Source of the DNA: Vitis vinifera
Taxonomy: Eukaryota > Streptophyta > Magnoliopsida > Vitales > Vitaceae
Direction: 5' to 3'
DNA length: 64,000 nt
Assembly: GCF_030704535.1 (NCBI RefSeq)
Contig: NC_081808.1
Coordinates: forward strand, 20,386,501-20,450,500
Part shown: positions 11,109-23,360 of the stretch, piece by piece
Position numbering within the stretch: position 1 is the stretch's first letter
How the letters are laid out: every line of letters begins with the position of its first letter
Notes under the pieces: generated by a model
What the model was told of the DNA's origin: nothing
Seen by the model: only the letters and a program-made list of their open reading frames with translations
Databases searched by the model: none
Made by a program: the position numbers and the translations under genes

Positions 11109-11917
11109 AATGGAAAAAGTAATTGAAGAGTTCAATTGTGATTGTGAGTTGCTTTTGGAATGCTTATTAGTGTGATATCGGTTTCATAGCCATAGGCATG
11201 AACCAATAAACAGCTGAATTAATGATGGTATTTGGGGAGAGAGGAAGTGCGAGTATGCTCCTGATCCTCCTTAGGATATCCCAGAGGTCATTGTAGATTA
11301 TTTGGTTTCATGTTAATTAAAGCCTTGGAATGGTCCTGTACTTATGTATGGATGTAGAGGCTTGACCTACAGGGCGGGAAGAAAATTCGAGATAGAGATT
11401 GAGCTTGGGTATATTTGAATATGAGAAAAACTACCATTTTTGGTTGCCTTGAGGCAGTGGAATTGGGTATATTTCAAGTTAGCCATATAATGAAATCAGA
11501 AAAGCAGAAAATTGGGTCCGTTTGGGTCAGTTTACTTGGAACCTATCCGTTTCTGTAAGTATTCTGGCTCAAAGCCCGAGCCGGACAAGATCAAGCCCTG
11601 GATAAAAGATCCGGTGGAGGGTGAAGTATAGCTGATTTTCAAACAATTTATGGTGAATATATTGATGATTTTTTAAATGATTTGTTTTTTCACAAAAGGA
11701 TTGCTACCAACGGGCAACTACTCATGCTCCCTATCCAAGGGTCAGAAAAAATTTATAATGTCTAACTACTCTTGCTCAAAATTAATTCAATCAAATCTTA
11801 ACCGCTCAAAATATGTTATTAAATTACTAATAATTGTAGTTTAAGTTAAATGTTAATTTAAATACTTTAATCAGTTGAATTCTGATATTTATTTTATATT
11901 TATTTTAATATACATTC

Positions 11918-11961
<44 letters not shown>

Positions 11962-14900
11962 AAATACTAGTTTACTTTAATATAAGACAATTTTATATCG
12001 ATTGTAATTTACACTAATACATTTATAATTTAATTGAAATTAAATTTTAGTTTTGTATTCATTTAATTTTATAATTTGTTTGCTTTAAATTTAATTTTTT
12101 AAATACCTTAATGTAAATATTGTTTTAATATCTAATTTAATTAAACATGTTTTGTTATTTACATTTTCAAACTTACAATTTGTTTACTTAAAAGTAGTTG
12201 TTTAATTAGTTCAATTTAATTATTAATTTGCTATTGAATTAAAAATTAATTCATCTGTATATAGTTTATACCATATGCACTTTCAAATTTATAATTTGTT
12301 TACTTTAATATAATTGTTTGATTTCCTTATTTAAATATTACCTTTAATTTTAATTTAATTTAAAAGTATATGATTTGCAACTTATGCAAGCAAAACTCCG
12401 ATCTATTATTGTAAATTCACAATTCATAAGCAATGACTAGTCCAAGTGAAAGTGGAAGTGATGTAAAATAGAACAAGCCAATACCTACCTAGAGGTTGCT
12501 AAATGGCAAGTGTAGCAAAGGTCACCTCCCATCTCGTGAAGAGACATACGTTATAAGGGGGGCAGGGGGCAACGACTATTGTGGTAGTAGAGGTATCAAA
12601 ATTGTGATATTGACTCAATCAAGTGCAGTTTGATTAACTGTAAAAAGAAAAAAGAAATAATGACGAATAAAAATGGTTGAAACCTTGAATTGGTTCTCGC
12701 GAATCAAGGGCATTTGCTATTATGAATCTCTCGCTATAAAAGTATTGTATCCTAATGAAAGGGAATAGAAAAAGCACAAAATATTTTTTTGTGTGGCCAT
12801 ACAATTCAAAGTAAAGGCATCATCTAATTTAAGTGTCATTTATCACATGCAAACTCACATTCAAGCCTAAAAAAGTATTTATCATCTAAAAGGAGCAAAA
12901 ATAAAAAATAAAAATACATAAATAAATGAATTTTAGCTAAATTGTATGACACAATGTGAGAAAGTGAAAGACAAATCATTGATGAAGATAATGATATCTA
13001 CATGTACCTCGTTGATATACATCTTGACAAGCAATAGGCATATTGAGTTGCGATTTGAGCATTCAAGGCTGTTGAATGGAAATCACAACAATAAACATGA
13101 TGTCTTTCTTAAAAACAAGTAAAGGACAAAAGAACCTTAAGGTATAGTGGTAATCTTAGTGATGTGCGCAAAGTAGTCAAGTCCCAAATGTAGTAGTGTA
13201 GTACTGCCCATTGCACTATCGTCATACAAATCATTTAATGCAAGACAAAAAATGTTAAATAAGTTCAAATGACAAATTCTTTTTTTATGAGAATATTTTT
13301 TCAAAGGTATGACCTCATCACTTAAGAAACATGATGGATCAGTGCACAACAAAAATGTAACTAATACTTGATTCTAAGAAAGTATTAATGAAAGAAAAAA
13401 TATTTAAAAAATAATTTTTTTTTTCATGTTTAATACTTTTACTATAGAAAATACAAAAGAAATCAAATATGAGAAAATTAGTTAGAATTTTATGATTTTT
13501 TTTTCGAATGATTTAATCTTTATATAGAAAAGTTAAAAATAAGTCAAATGAGTTGAAATCCATTTTATTTTTCTTTTACTTTCCTCTTTATTTTCTTTTC
13601 CTCATATTTTTCCTTCAAATTTTGTAGGAATCAAACATGATCTAAGTGTATAATTACTATTAAATATTTAAAATATGAATATTACTTACTAACTATATTT
13701 ATAATAACATTTACTTTTTTCATTACATACTAATATTGTAGGTAAGAGTATACCTACCCTACCTTTTTTATGAGATAAATAATAAGACTTGAGATATGAA
13801 GTATAAGGAAATGGAAGCCTACGTAAATAACCAAAGAGAAAAATGGAAGACTTATGAATGTATCATAGTGTGTGATAAATGGATGGGGCTAACCAAGTTA
13901 TTAATTTTGTGGTGTATTCCATAGGCATCATAGTATCATTATATGCATGTATGGTTTGCTATATGATGATATCGAAGATGTTACCCCAACAAATATGGTT
14001 TAAATTGTCATAAACAATGGTTTGACATTTGTGAAGTTCAAGAAGTTGTTGACATGAAAGTTGAACTTAAATTGAACTTTATGTCATGACATATTGCATC
14101 AATTTAATGTTTGAAAACATTATAAAAGAGAGAATATTGTAGATGTTATAAACGTGACTTAAAAATAACTAATTTTATATATAATCATGGTTGGTTACTT
14201 CACAGATGAAAAAGATTTATGATGAAGTTATAGTCCAACTTAGGATAACATGATTTATTAGTGTCCTATACAATCAATTTTTTTTTTTTTTTTTTTTTTA
14301 AAAAAAAGTCAAGTTGAAGAAATTGTTTACAAGTAATGAATGGGTCTAGAGCAAAGTAAGTTGTATGACAATGGGAAATAGAACAAAAAATGTTCACCAC
14401 TCTTTTTAAGACTAAGTGGCAACCATTGTACTTGCGGAATAAATTTTTTACCATAAGTCCCTTGTATACAAGTTGGTTGTCATGATTAAAGAGAACTTCA
14501 AACATTTAAAGGGCATAACTTGAGTCTAAAACATCATCAATGAACCATGAGATAAAACTTCCATTGATCCACTTCATGTGATAGGAGATTCTATTTATTA
14601 TCAAGTTATTAACTACTATTAAAATTAATAATTGTGAGGTACAATTTTTGTGATAATATTCTTTTATAAAAAAATATCTTTCTGATTCTTTCGCTTTGAT
14701 CACAATACAACGAATAATGATGAAAACGTTTTCTTGATTTCGTAAATCAATCGAAGGCTACAAATGACTTATTCTTAAATGAACTTGTTTTACGATGAAG
14801 ATCATGTGTGTAGATGATGAAGATTTTTTTTTTTTTTTTCAAAAATCAATCGAGGGCCTAGAGTGGCTTATTCCTTAATGACTTTGTTGAAAAGTAAAGA

Positions 14901-17200
14901 ACACATATGTAGTTCTTCTACGATTTCTTAGATTTGAAGAAAAATTTTGTGAAACTTTTTATTATTTGTAAAACCTCTTTTCCTCGTATAGTGTCGTTTT
15001 TGTCGATCCGAAGTCTAATTTGGAATATCTAAGATTTGATTTATTTAATTCAAAGAATATTGTCTCCTTCATTAAGGAAAATCACCAACAAGAGAATTTT
15101 TTTTTAGTTCTCTTTTGACTTCAATTGGAAGATCTATTTCCTTTTCAACAAGAGATTTTTTATTTATTTATTTTTTAATTTTCTTTTGATTTCAATTGTA
15201 AACTTTGATTTTATTTGTAAGACCAATTTTTGTAGTATTCCAAATTTTGTCACGTGTCACTTTTGAATATATGTCATATGTCAAATATATATATGACTCA
15301 TCACTTGTCAAGCTTAAATTTTATTGAATTAATAAGCCATAATTTTGAGGACCAATTTTGTGATAATTGGACCAATTTCGTAATAATTTAATTTACTACA
15401 AGTCTTGATATCTATAAGGGCAACATATGGACATGAGAAAGAATAAAATAATTTTCAAAGTTACAACAAGTTTCATCATTAAAGCAAAATATACATTCTA
15501 AAACAACATCCAAATAATCACCTAGAAGCCTAAAAGGTTTAAATTTAAAGAAACATTAGAAAGATTCAAAATAAGACAACTCTAGGCATTCAACCATGCA
15601 ACTAGTCAGAGCCTACATAGGAGCATTGTCCAAGACAATCATACATAAACGAATGCTTTCAAACAAATTTGGAAACAAATGTGCCAAGATATTGGTCTAA
15701 TTAATTTATTTTGTAAGAAATTCTCATTTTCTCAAGCCTCAAATGATTGGTAGGAGCTAAAAAGCCTAAGAATAAGTCCCATAAAATCTAATTTTGAAAA
15801 GAATTATAATATCAAGAAACAAGAAATCAAAGATTTGGAAAGAAAAAAAAAGAAAAGAAAAGTGGACTTGTATAAGTGTTGGCCAAAACATGGGCCTCGA
15901 TTAATTTATAAAGCTCTAATCCTTCTCCTTGCATCAAATGGATATGAAATGAGATTCATAAGTATCAAAAAAACAATTCATCACATTCAAATTTCAAAAA
16001 GAAGGCACAAAGGCATATAAGAGCATTCACAATCAAGCATACCCTTAATTAATAGAGTCTTATGTGTCAAAGCCCATGCCTGCTATTAATGAGCATAAAA
16101 CCATCACAATTTTAAGCCTTAAATGAATATGAAATGATATTCAAAAGGATTGAAATATGGCTTATAAAAATCAATTTCAAAATTATTTAGGAATGGCCAA
16201 AAGTTCAAGAGCAAGTAATCAATTTTTCAAGTAAAATTACAAGATTAAAGCCCATGATCTTGAAACCGATCTTTGGCCATCATATGAAGCATAAACAAAA
16301 AGGAAAATATGATGTTTACAACCAATATGGTTCAATTAGGGAGAAAAATGAAAATCTAAGAAAAATGATTTAGATAAAACATCTGATACATGTTACTTTG
16401 ATTTTTTTTTCTTCAAAAATAGTGAGAACACATCCAAAATCTGAGAAAAATAAGAATAATTTGTGTTCATCAAGATTTAAATATGAATAACATAATTCAC
16501 AAACTAATTTAAGTCTCATATTGTGTTAAAAAGTTTAATGAACTTCAAAAATGAAAATCAACTCCAAAATCAAGCAACATATCACCACTCAAGCAACAAA
16601 TAAACGTTAAAAATAAATATATAGATATGCATCTAAAACCAATCAAAGGCAATAAAAACCGAGAAAATCGGTTTAAAGGCTATGATCAAAGAAAAACTAT
16701 ATCTACCTGCCCAATAATCTTCTAAAACCCATATCTCATGAATTCATCATCAAAGAAAGCTAATACAATTCAAAATTAGCCCAAACACACCTACAAATCC
16801 TATATTTAAAAGTTTATAAAAAAAATCACTGATCTAAGCAAATGTTTGGCTTCTAGTATGTAACATAGTCTTCCTTGAGAGCACTCCTTAACACCACAAT
16901 CTTCCGCATTCTATAAAACGTATTTTATAGAATATTTTTTTATTATTTAATAAATGTCATAAATGTAATTTCTAGTAACAAGTCTCTTTATATTAAGTGA
17001 AATATATTTTAATCTTTTAATATTAAAAAAAAATTACTCTTTTTAAAAAAATAATTTTTATTGACATTTTATCCCAAATTTTACTTTTAAAATCAGTTAA
17101 GGAATTGGGTGGAACACCTTGGGTTTCGGAACTCCCTGTCTTCATCTAATTTACAAAAAATAAAGACAGAGAGAAAGAGTGTGAGAGTAAGAAGCTAAAA
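11109..17200. other. Gene-poor AT-rich region of about 6 kb
   Basis: Positions 11109 to about 11480 are the likely 3' UTR of the PLP3-like gene. Beyond that I see no gene, RNA or bounded transposon. Features are an (AT)n tract at 11920-11957, homopolymer T runs near 14279-14300 and 14826-14839, and unremarkable A/T-rich sequence. Small open frames (for example 13137-13352 on minus, 14266-14703 on minus, 15835-16020 on plus) are low-complexity and have no recognisable domain. Confidence 0.6.
11920..11957. repeat. (AT)n microsatellite
   Basis: About 19 uninterrupted AT dinucleotides in AT-rich intergenic DNA. Confidence 0.9.
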
Positions 17201-17787
17201 AAGGGCATGGAGAGAAGACTGGGTCATAATGTTTCATGGTGATGGTTTACATCCAACGCATCAATCTTCCATGTTTGTTTTCCAAGTGACCTCCATCCCC
17301 ATAGAGGATTCTTCGGTCATTTATACTCTCCTTCTCTCTCCCTAACCCCTAATTTTTTTCCAAAGGTATTGTCCATCTTACTTTCTCTCCTTCTACCTTT
17401 TCTTCCTTTCTCAATTTTGTTCTATTTACTCAATGTAATTACATTCCTTCTATCTATTTGTTCCTTGAATTTATTTTTTGGATTCATTTGTTTAATCTGG
17501 TTTTGAGTTTTTGGAATTTGTTGTAATTTTATTAGCTTCATTTTGATTGCCAACAAAATGAGAGGGAAAAAAAAAAAAAAGCCAAAATTTGGATTTTGTA
17601 TCAAAGCTTTTTTTTAAGATCCAAGTGGTAATGATTTAGAGAATGAACTTTATATTGTGTTCTTGGTTGCTAAGTTTTGTGTGGTGGGATATGCAGGCAT
17701 TTGCCAAGGCCTTTGGTTCTGGCATCTTGATATGAGTGCTTGACACTTCTGCCCTCTATTGTCTCACAAACCAACATTTGAGGGATC
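17200..17787 (+). promoter_or_regulatory. SFH gene: 5' leader with probable leader intron
   Basis: A transcribed-looking, CT-rich leader at about 17200-17365 ends with a donor-like CCAAAG/GTATTG at 17366. An acceptor ATGCAG ends at 17696, giving a leader intron of about 330 bp. The second leader exon (17697-17787) runs straight into the start codon at 17788. This is inferred from splice consensus and composition only. Confidence 0.5.
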
Positions 17788-20700
17788 ATGTCTGAACCTC
17801 CCTCTCGAAATATTGGTAAATACAATGTTCTCTTTTCATTGCTACACCAAAGTGTACAAGATTAACAATTAAGTCATTAAATCTTACAACTTAATCATTA
17901 AAAATTCCGAGACCATAGATCATACATTGTACACACCTTCCATTACAAAAATCTGTCAGTTTTGTGTACAACAATTAATATTTAATTTATGATACCTGAC
18001 ATTGATGGTCTATGTATCTACAGAAGTTGACCACTCTGTGTGTGAGAGGGAGAATAGAATTGGTTCTTTGAAGAAGAAAGCAAATAATGCCTCCAGCAAG
18101 TTCAGACATTCATTGACAAAAAGGGGTAGGAGAAGTGGTAAAGTTATGTCTGTTGACATCGAGGATGTGCATGATGCTGAGGAGTTGCAGGCTGTCGATG
18201 CACTCCGTCAAGCACTTATATCGGAAGACCGTTTACCCTCAAGACATGATGATTATCATATGCTGCTCAGGTCAGTGACGGAACTCCCCCTATATATATA
18301 TATATATGCGAGATAATTATTCGTAATTCATGAAACCATAGTTGTAGAATGGTTGAAGTTTTTGTATAGAAGCTTGTTATGGTGGAGTTATTTCTGTATT
18401 CTAATATTGTAAGGCAATTCTAATTTCTACTGTTCCTCACCCAACTGCGGAGACCATTATTTTATGCTTCATTTCTTTAACTAGCCTTCCAACGTACTCT
18501 TTCGTAATCCAGATTTTTGAAGGCGAGGAAATTTGATCTTGAGAAAACAAAACAAATGTGGATTGATATGCTTCAATGGAGGAAGGACTTCGGTGCTGAC
18601 ACAATTATGGAGGTATTAATGAAAGAAACTGGCGGTTGATGCTTGAAAAGTTTGGATGCATGACAATGAGATCCTCTCTTGAGTTTCTCATCTTTTGCTT
18701 CTGTTATTTTTGCAAGGACTTCGAATTCAAGGAGCTCAACGAAGTCATTGAACATTATCCTCAAGGTCATCACGGAGTCGACAAGGAAGGCCGACCTGTT
18801 TATATTGAGAGATTAGGGAAAGTGGATGCTAACAAGCTGATGCAAGCCACAACAATGGACCGCTATGTAAAATACCATGTACAGGAGTTTGAGAGGACTT
18901 TTGTAATCAAGTTTCCATCTTGTTCGATTTCAGCGAGGAAGCAAATTGATCAAAGTACAACCATCCTAGATGTCCAAGGAGTGGTATGTTAGAACAATAA
19001 ACAACTACTGCAATATGGTTTTTTTCAGTCGATCTTATAAAGAGAGTTCGTATACATCATTGTTTAATACTTCAGGGACTTAAGCATTTCACCAAATCTG
19101 CAAGGGAGCTTATCGTAAACCTTCAAAAGGTTGATGGTGACAATTACCCTGAGGTACTAATTTCTCCTGGTTTCCTGAGTTGGCTTGTCCCGGGAGTCTG
19201 GATTTTTTCTTACAGGTTTATGATGTCATGTGCATTTTGGTCACTGTAGACACTGAATCGCATGTTTATCATCAATGCGGGTTCTGGATTTAGGCTATTG
19301 TGGAACACTGTTAAATCTTTTCTTGATCCCAAAACCACATCAAAGATCCATGTAAGCATACATCTCCTTGTGCTGAAACTTTTACTTTTAATCAAGGAAA
19401 TTTAGTTAATCAGTGAGAGGCAATATTCACCAGGTTCTTGGTAATAAGTTCCAGAGCAAGCTGCTTGAAATTATTGAAGCTAGGTAAGCTTCTTAATTAT
19501 TTCAGTCAAATAATTTCAACTTCTGTTCCATTTTAGTTTCTTTTTTTTCTTAAATCACTGCTTCAAAGGTCATAAATTTCTATGCTTAAAACTTGTGTTT
19601 ATGGGGCTTCTTAGTATGTCCTTTTTACTTGGCTTCTTTCTAGTGAGCTGCCAGAATTTTTAGGAGGTACGTGCACTTGTGCTGATCAAGGAGGCTGTAT
19701 GCGTTCTGATAAGGGCCCATGGAAGGACCCAGAGATTTTGAGGGTTATCTACTGCTCCTAGTTTGTTTTTAATTTTTTTTTTTTTTTTTTTGAATGATAA
19801 TTCAATTCATATATTTCTAGTTAATTATGTTTTATTAAATTCACAATCCTGTGGTGAGTAACGGACACCTAGTTGATGTTCTGACTTGCAGATGGTTCAA
19901 AATGGTTATGCCATATGTAGAACGAAATGTGAGAGTCAATCCACTGCTGAAAAGACCATCTCTGAGGATGAGATTGTTTACCCCAAGGTCTGTCTCATGT
20001 TGTCTTTGAACATATTTCTGCCTTTACTTTTTTCCTTCTTGCTATATACTGTTGGCTGCATGCTGAGTGCCAGATGAATTTATTTTGCTGAGTTATTTGG
20101 TGTTTCTCTTCCAATGTGGAGGTTTCTCGAGAGGTAGAAGACATTCAATCACTCTCCCCTGAAGTTCCTAGGAGCTACATCGAGCATCCGAATCTCTCTC
20201 CTGTACACGAAGAAGTAAGTATTGTAAATTCTGGCACAAAAAGATCCAAGAAGGAGTGCACATATGCACAAATAGAGACTTCCTTTTAGTAAAACTAGAA
20301 GAAGTGAGGAATCCATTTTTTGTTTCGTCTGTAAAAATTTTATGGATCCATGGGGACCTAAAAACCTGCTAGACTGTCTTTCTTCCTTGACATTTTTCAA
20401 TCCAGTCATTTTCCCTCTTTTTTTTCCTACATTATCATCGTCAGGTTGAGTTGTGATATATTTTCTTTCGTGTTTCCTTCTTGGGCAAAAATTGCAGGTC
20501 AGGATTAATCAAAATTTCCATAAATCTTACAATTATGAAGATTTCATCCCAATTATTGATAAGAGCATGAACGCACCTTGGCAGAATGTCATGGAGAATG
20601 ACAGATATGCTCTCTCCAAAGGTACATTACCTACTTATAATTCTGCATCCACTTATATGACTGACTCCCTTGAATGAGTTATGAAGCTACTACATATGAG

Positions 20701-22499
20701 TTTGAGAAAATGATCATAAAGCATCTCTTTTTTCACTTCCTGAAATTCTTATGATGGAGTTTGTCTCTTCAGCATGTTCTTCAATCTGGTTTCATTGTTC
20801 GCAATGTTATTGATTCCTCTGATGTGTGGAATTGGATGCTTTATACAGCATAATTTTAATCGACTACTAAATCAGTATGTTGCAACATGTTAGCACAGAT
20901 AAACAACATAAGAGTTGAGGATTGGATCAAATGGCTAACATGGATCATGTCAGGATTCTTCTTTCAGCTTAGATTTTTAGGTTTGCAGTAGCTTTGTGAT
21001 ATGACCATTATTCATTCCAATTAGTGCACCAAATGCTCTTCTAATATTTCATGATATGGAGGCTGCTTCCTATTCTTGAATTGGATTTTTATCTTTTGAC
21101 ATTAGTTTGATTTACTCCATTGGTTTAGCTTGTTGCCCAACGGCTTCTTTTCATGGACTGAGATCTCTCCTCTGGGATTTCCCCTAAGATTTCCCCTTAG
21201 TTACAGAAGCAAAACTAAGAAAAAACAAGAACCAGTAGGCAGATAACACTTGAAGAAAGCCACTATACTAATACTTCGAAGCTTTGATATACAAGCCAGA
21301 GCTTAAGGATTCCCCTATTTATCCCCTTCTCTGAAATGGCATCACAACAACCAGGTCCAATACATCACACTATTTTAACAGTTGTTAGCTCTAAATACTA
21401 GTGACTTGTATTCCAAGAACCTGCAAGCTGCTCCAAAGTATTCTTTAAGGTTGTGGAAGAGTCGAGGTCTAGAAATCGAACCCTGGTCTAGTACTTATTT
21501 CCCATTTCTTTGTTTATGTTTTGTTGTTTGCCTCTCCAAGGTCTGAGCCGCGCAAGGGAAAGTGTTGTTTCGATTACATAGTTGGCAACTGCTGGTCTAA
21601 CATTTAACAGGCTGCCCAAAAAGAAATTATCCATCTTTCCTGGACCAAAACAATATATAGTAACTTTTCTATACTTTACAGCAGCGGATTGTTTCACCAT
21701 ACATGATGCTTACAAGGCTCCTGACGGTTTTAGCACTCAGATCTTCACTGGTGTCATGGCCTTGGTTATGGGCATTGTGACCATGATCAGACTGACACGA
21801 ACAATGCCCAAGAAGTTCACTGATGCCAACCTCTATCCAGGTCCAATCTACTGTGTTGATGCAATGATTAAAAGCCACCCATATGCACACCAGCTATCTG
21901 CCCCTGTCATTACCGGCACAGAGTTCTTGGCCTTCATGAAACGCATGGCTGAGATGGAAGATAGAGTGAGTGTTCTCAGTGTCAAACCTACGGCCATGCC
22001 AGCTGACAAGGAGGATTTGCTGAATGCTGCTCTTATCCGGATCGACACCTTGGAGCGAGAACTTGCAGCAACCAAGAAGGTACCCCATTGTTGGCTTCTT
22101 TTGAGTTCTGTCGTTGCCTTTATAATTCAATACAGCCTAAAAGATTATTCAGTTTGTGGGTTCAGCCCACAAACTGAATCCATATTACACAATTTGGTAT
22201 CTAGCCTTCCCTGGTAGATGAAGTAACTACAAGCTTTAAATAACCTTTTTATTGATATCATCCACTGGCCATTGTTCGTGCAGACTCTGGAGGAAGCCAT
22301 GGCCCAACAGGAGGAGGTCCTGGCCTATATTGAGAAGAAGAAGAAGAAGAAGAAATTGGTATTCTATTAAAAGATCCAAATATCATTGCTCAGCTAGTTT
22401 TTGCTCATTGGCATTTGTACCTAGTTGAAGTCATCTCATTTTCATTTTTTTTTTTCTTTCTTTTTTTGGCTCATAATGTAGAATCCATTCAGCTGGTAA
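17788..22499 (+). CDS. SEC14-like phosphatidylinositol/phosphatidylcholine transfer protein, SFH family
   Basis: Fourteen exons: 17788-17815, 18024-18270, 18513-18612, 18717-18983, 19076-19153, 19250-19351, 19434-19483, 19644-19743, 19892-19987, 20122-20214, 20498-20621, 21682-22079, 22284-22358, 22482-22499; 591 aa, phase kept. Parts: basic N-terminus with [28 protein letters not shown] region ([20 protein letters not shown]); SEC14 lipid-binding domain (about 130-310) with [31 protein letters not shown] and [11 protein letters not shown]; a linker; a hydrophobic stretch ([17 protein letters not shown]); a C-terminal coiled coil and poly-Lys tail, as in nodulin-type plant SEC14 proteins. The family exchanges PI/PC to support phosphoinositide signalling and polarised membrane growth. 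Alternative ending: if the last intron is retained, the frame stops at 22370 with tail LVFY instead of LNPFSW. A long reading frame beginning at 21582 is intron read-through into exon 12. The exon 8 donor (AGG/GTTATC) is weak. Confidence 0.9.
22147..22179. repeat. Perfect 14-bp inverted repeat in SFH intron 12
   Basis: ATTCAGTTTGTGGG at 22147-22160 is followed after five bases (TTCAG) by its exact reverse complement at 22166-22179, able to form a 14-bp hairpin in the pre-mRNA 67 bases after the exon 12 donor at 22079/22080. It does not resemble a known transposon end. Confidence 0.85.
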
Positions 22500-23360
22500 A
22501 TAGATGCAGGCTTGCCAAGAGATGCAGTCAAAGCAAGTTGCAGGGCGATTTTCAATTCTCCAAGGCCATCCAATGCCCTGTGACTTAAATGTTCCACTTA
22601 CCATATACTAAACCCAAGGCTTTTGTCAAATATACAACTTGCAATTCTTTCACGGTATATATATAAATAAAACTCCACATCATATCAGTCTACTTAAAAA
22701 TGACAATAGATTTTCAACCTGTATATCCACTACCCTTTTCTACTTAAATTAGTATAGGGGTCTCCAACCCGGAAAATTTTTCACTTGGATCCTTAAATAA
22801 TATATCATCATTCATCAGACATGATCCTTGAGTTTAGATTGAGCCCAGTGTATATATTAAACAATCAGTCATGCCTTGTTCTTTTTCCCTTACTCTATAT
22901 CCCTTTGGTTATCCCCTTAGACCAGCAGAACTAGTAGTGTGAAAGGAAATAGCGTTAGTGGCCTTGTTTGATGGCTTTCCTCCATAGTTATGCAGTTTTT
23001 ATTTATTACAACTCAATGTATGAAAATGTTCCCTATGTAACCCAAAATTCATTTTTAATTTTTACCCACTAGCCTCTCCTTTTTTTTTATTTTAAATAAT
23101 AATAATTTGGTCTGAGTTTTTCCCCTATTTGATCCACAGCCAAGATGTGCTGAAGTTATGAACATAGATGATGCTTTTACCCTTTACAAGATTAGCTTTT
23201 GCGGCCCCATTAAAGCATGACCATAGTTCATATACACCTCTGAAGGGCACATAAAAGAGCAACCAACTAAGCAAGAGAGTAAAAAAAAAGGCGTTCAAAC
23301 CTTTTTGATTTAGGGAACCAAGAAGAGTTTTAGCATCTTTTTTCTCTTATTAATACAAAG
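22500..23360. other. Convergent intergenic region between SFH and bHLH genes
   Basis: The SFH gene (plus) and the bHLH gene (minus) end facing each other. The interval must hold both 3' UTRs. No gene, RNA or transposon is recognised. Confidence 0.6.

Noticed and set aside
11640-17150. Possible decayed retrotransposon in the 5.5-kb gene-poor stretch
   Set aside because: No protein remnants, terminal repeats or target duplications could be supported by eye.
21582-21681. Open frame extending SFH exon 12 upstream
   Set aside because: This part is intron: an acceptor (TTTACAG) ends at 21681, and phase from exon 11 gives the expected KAADCF junction.
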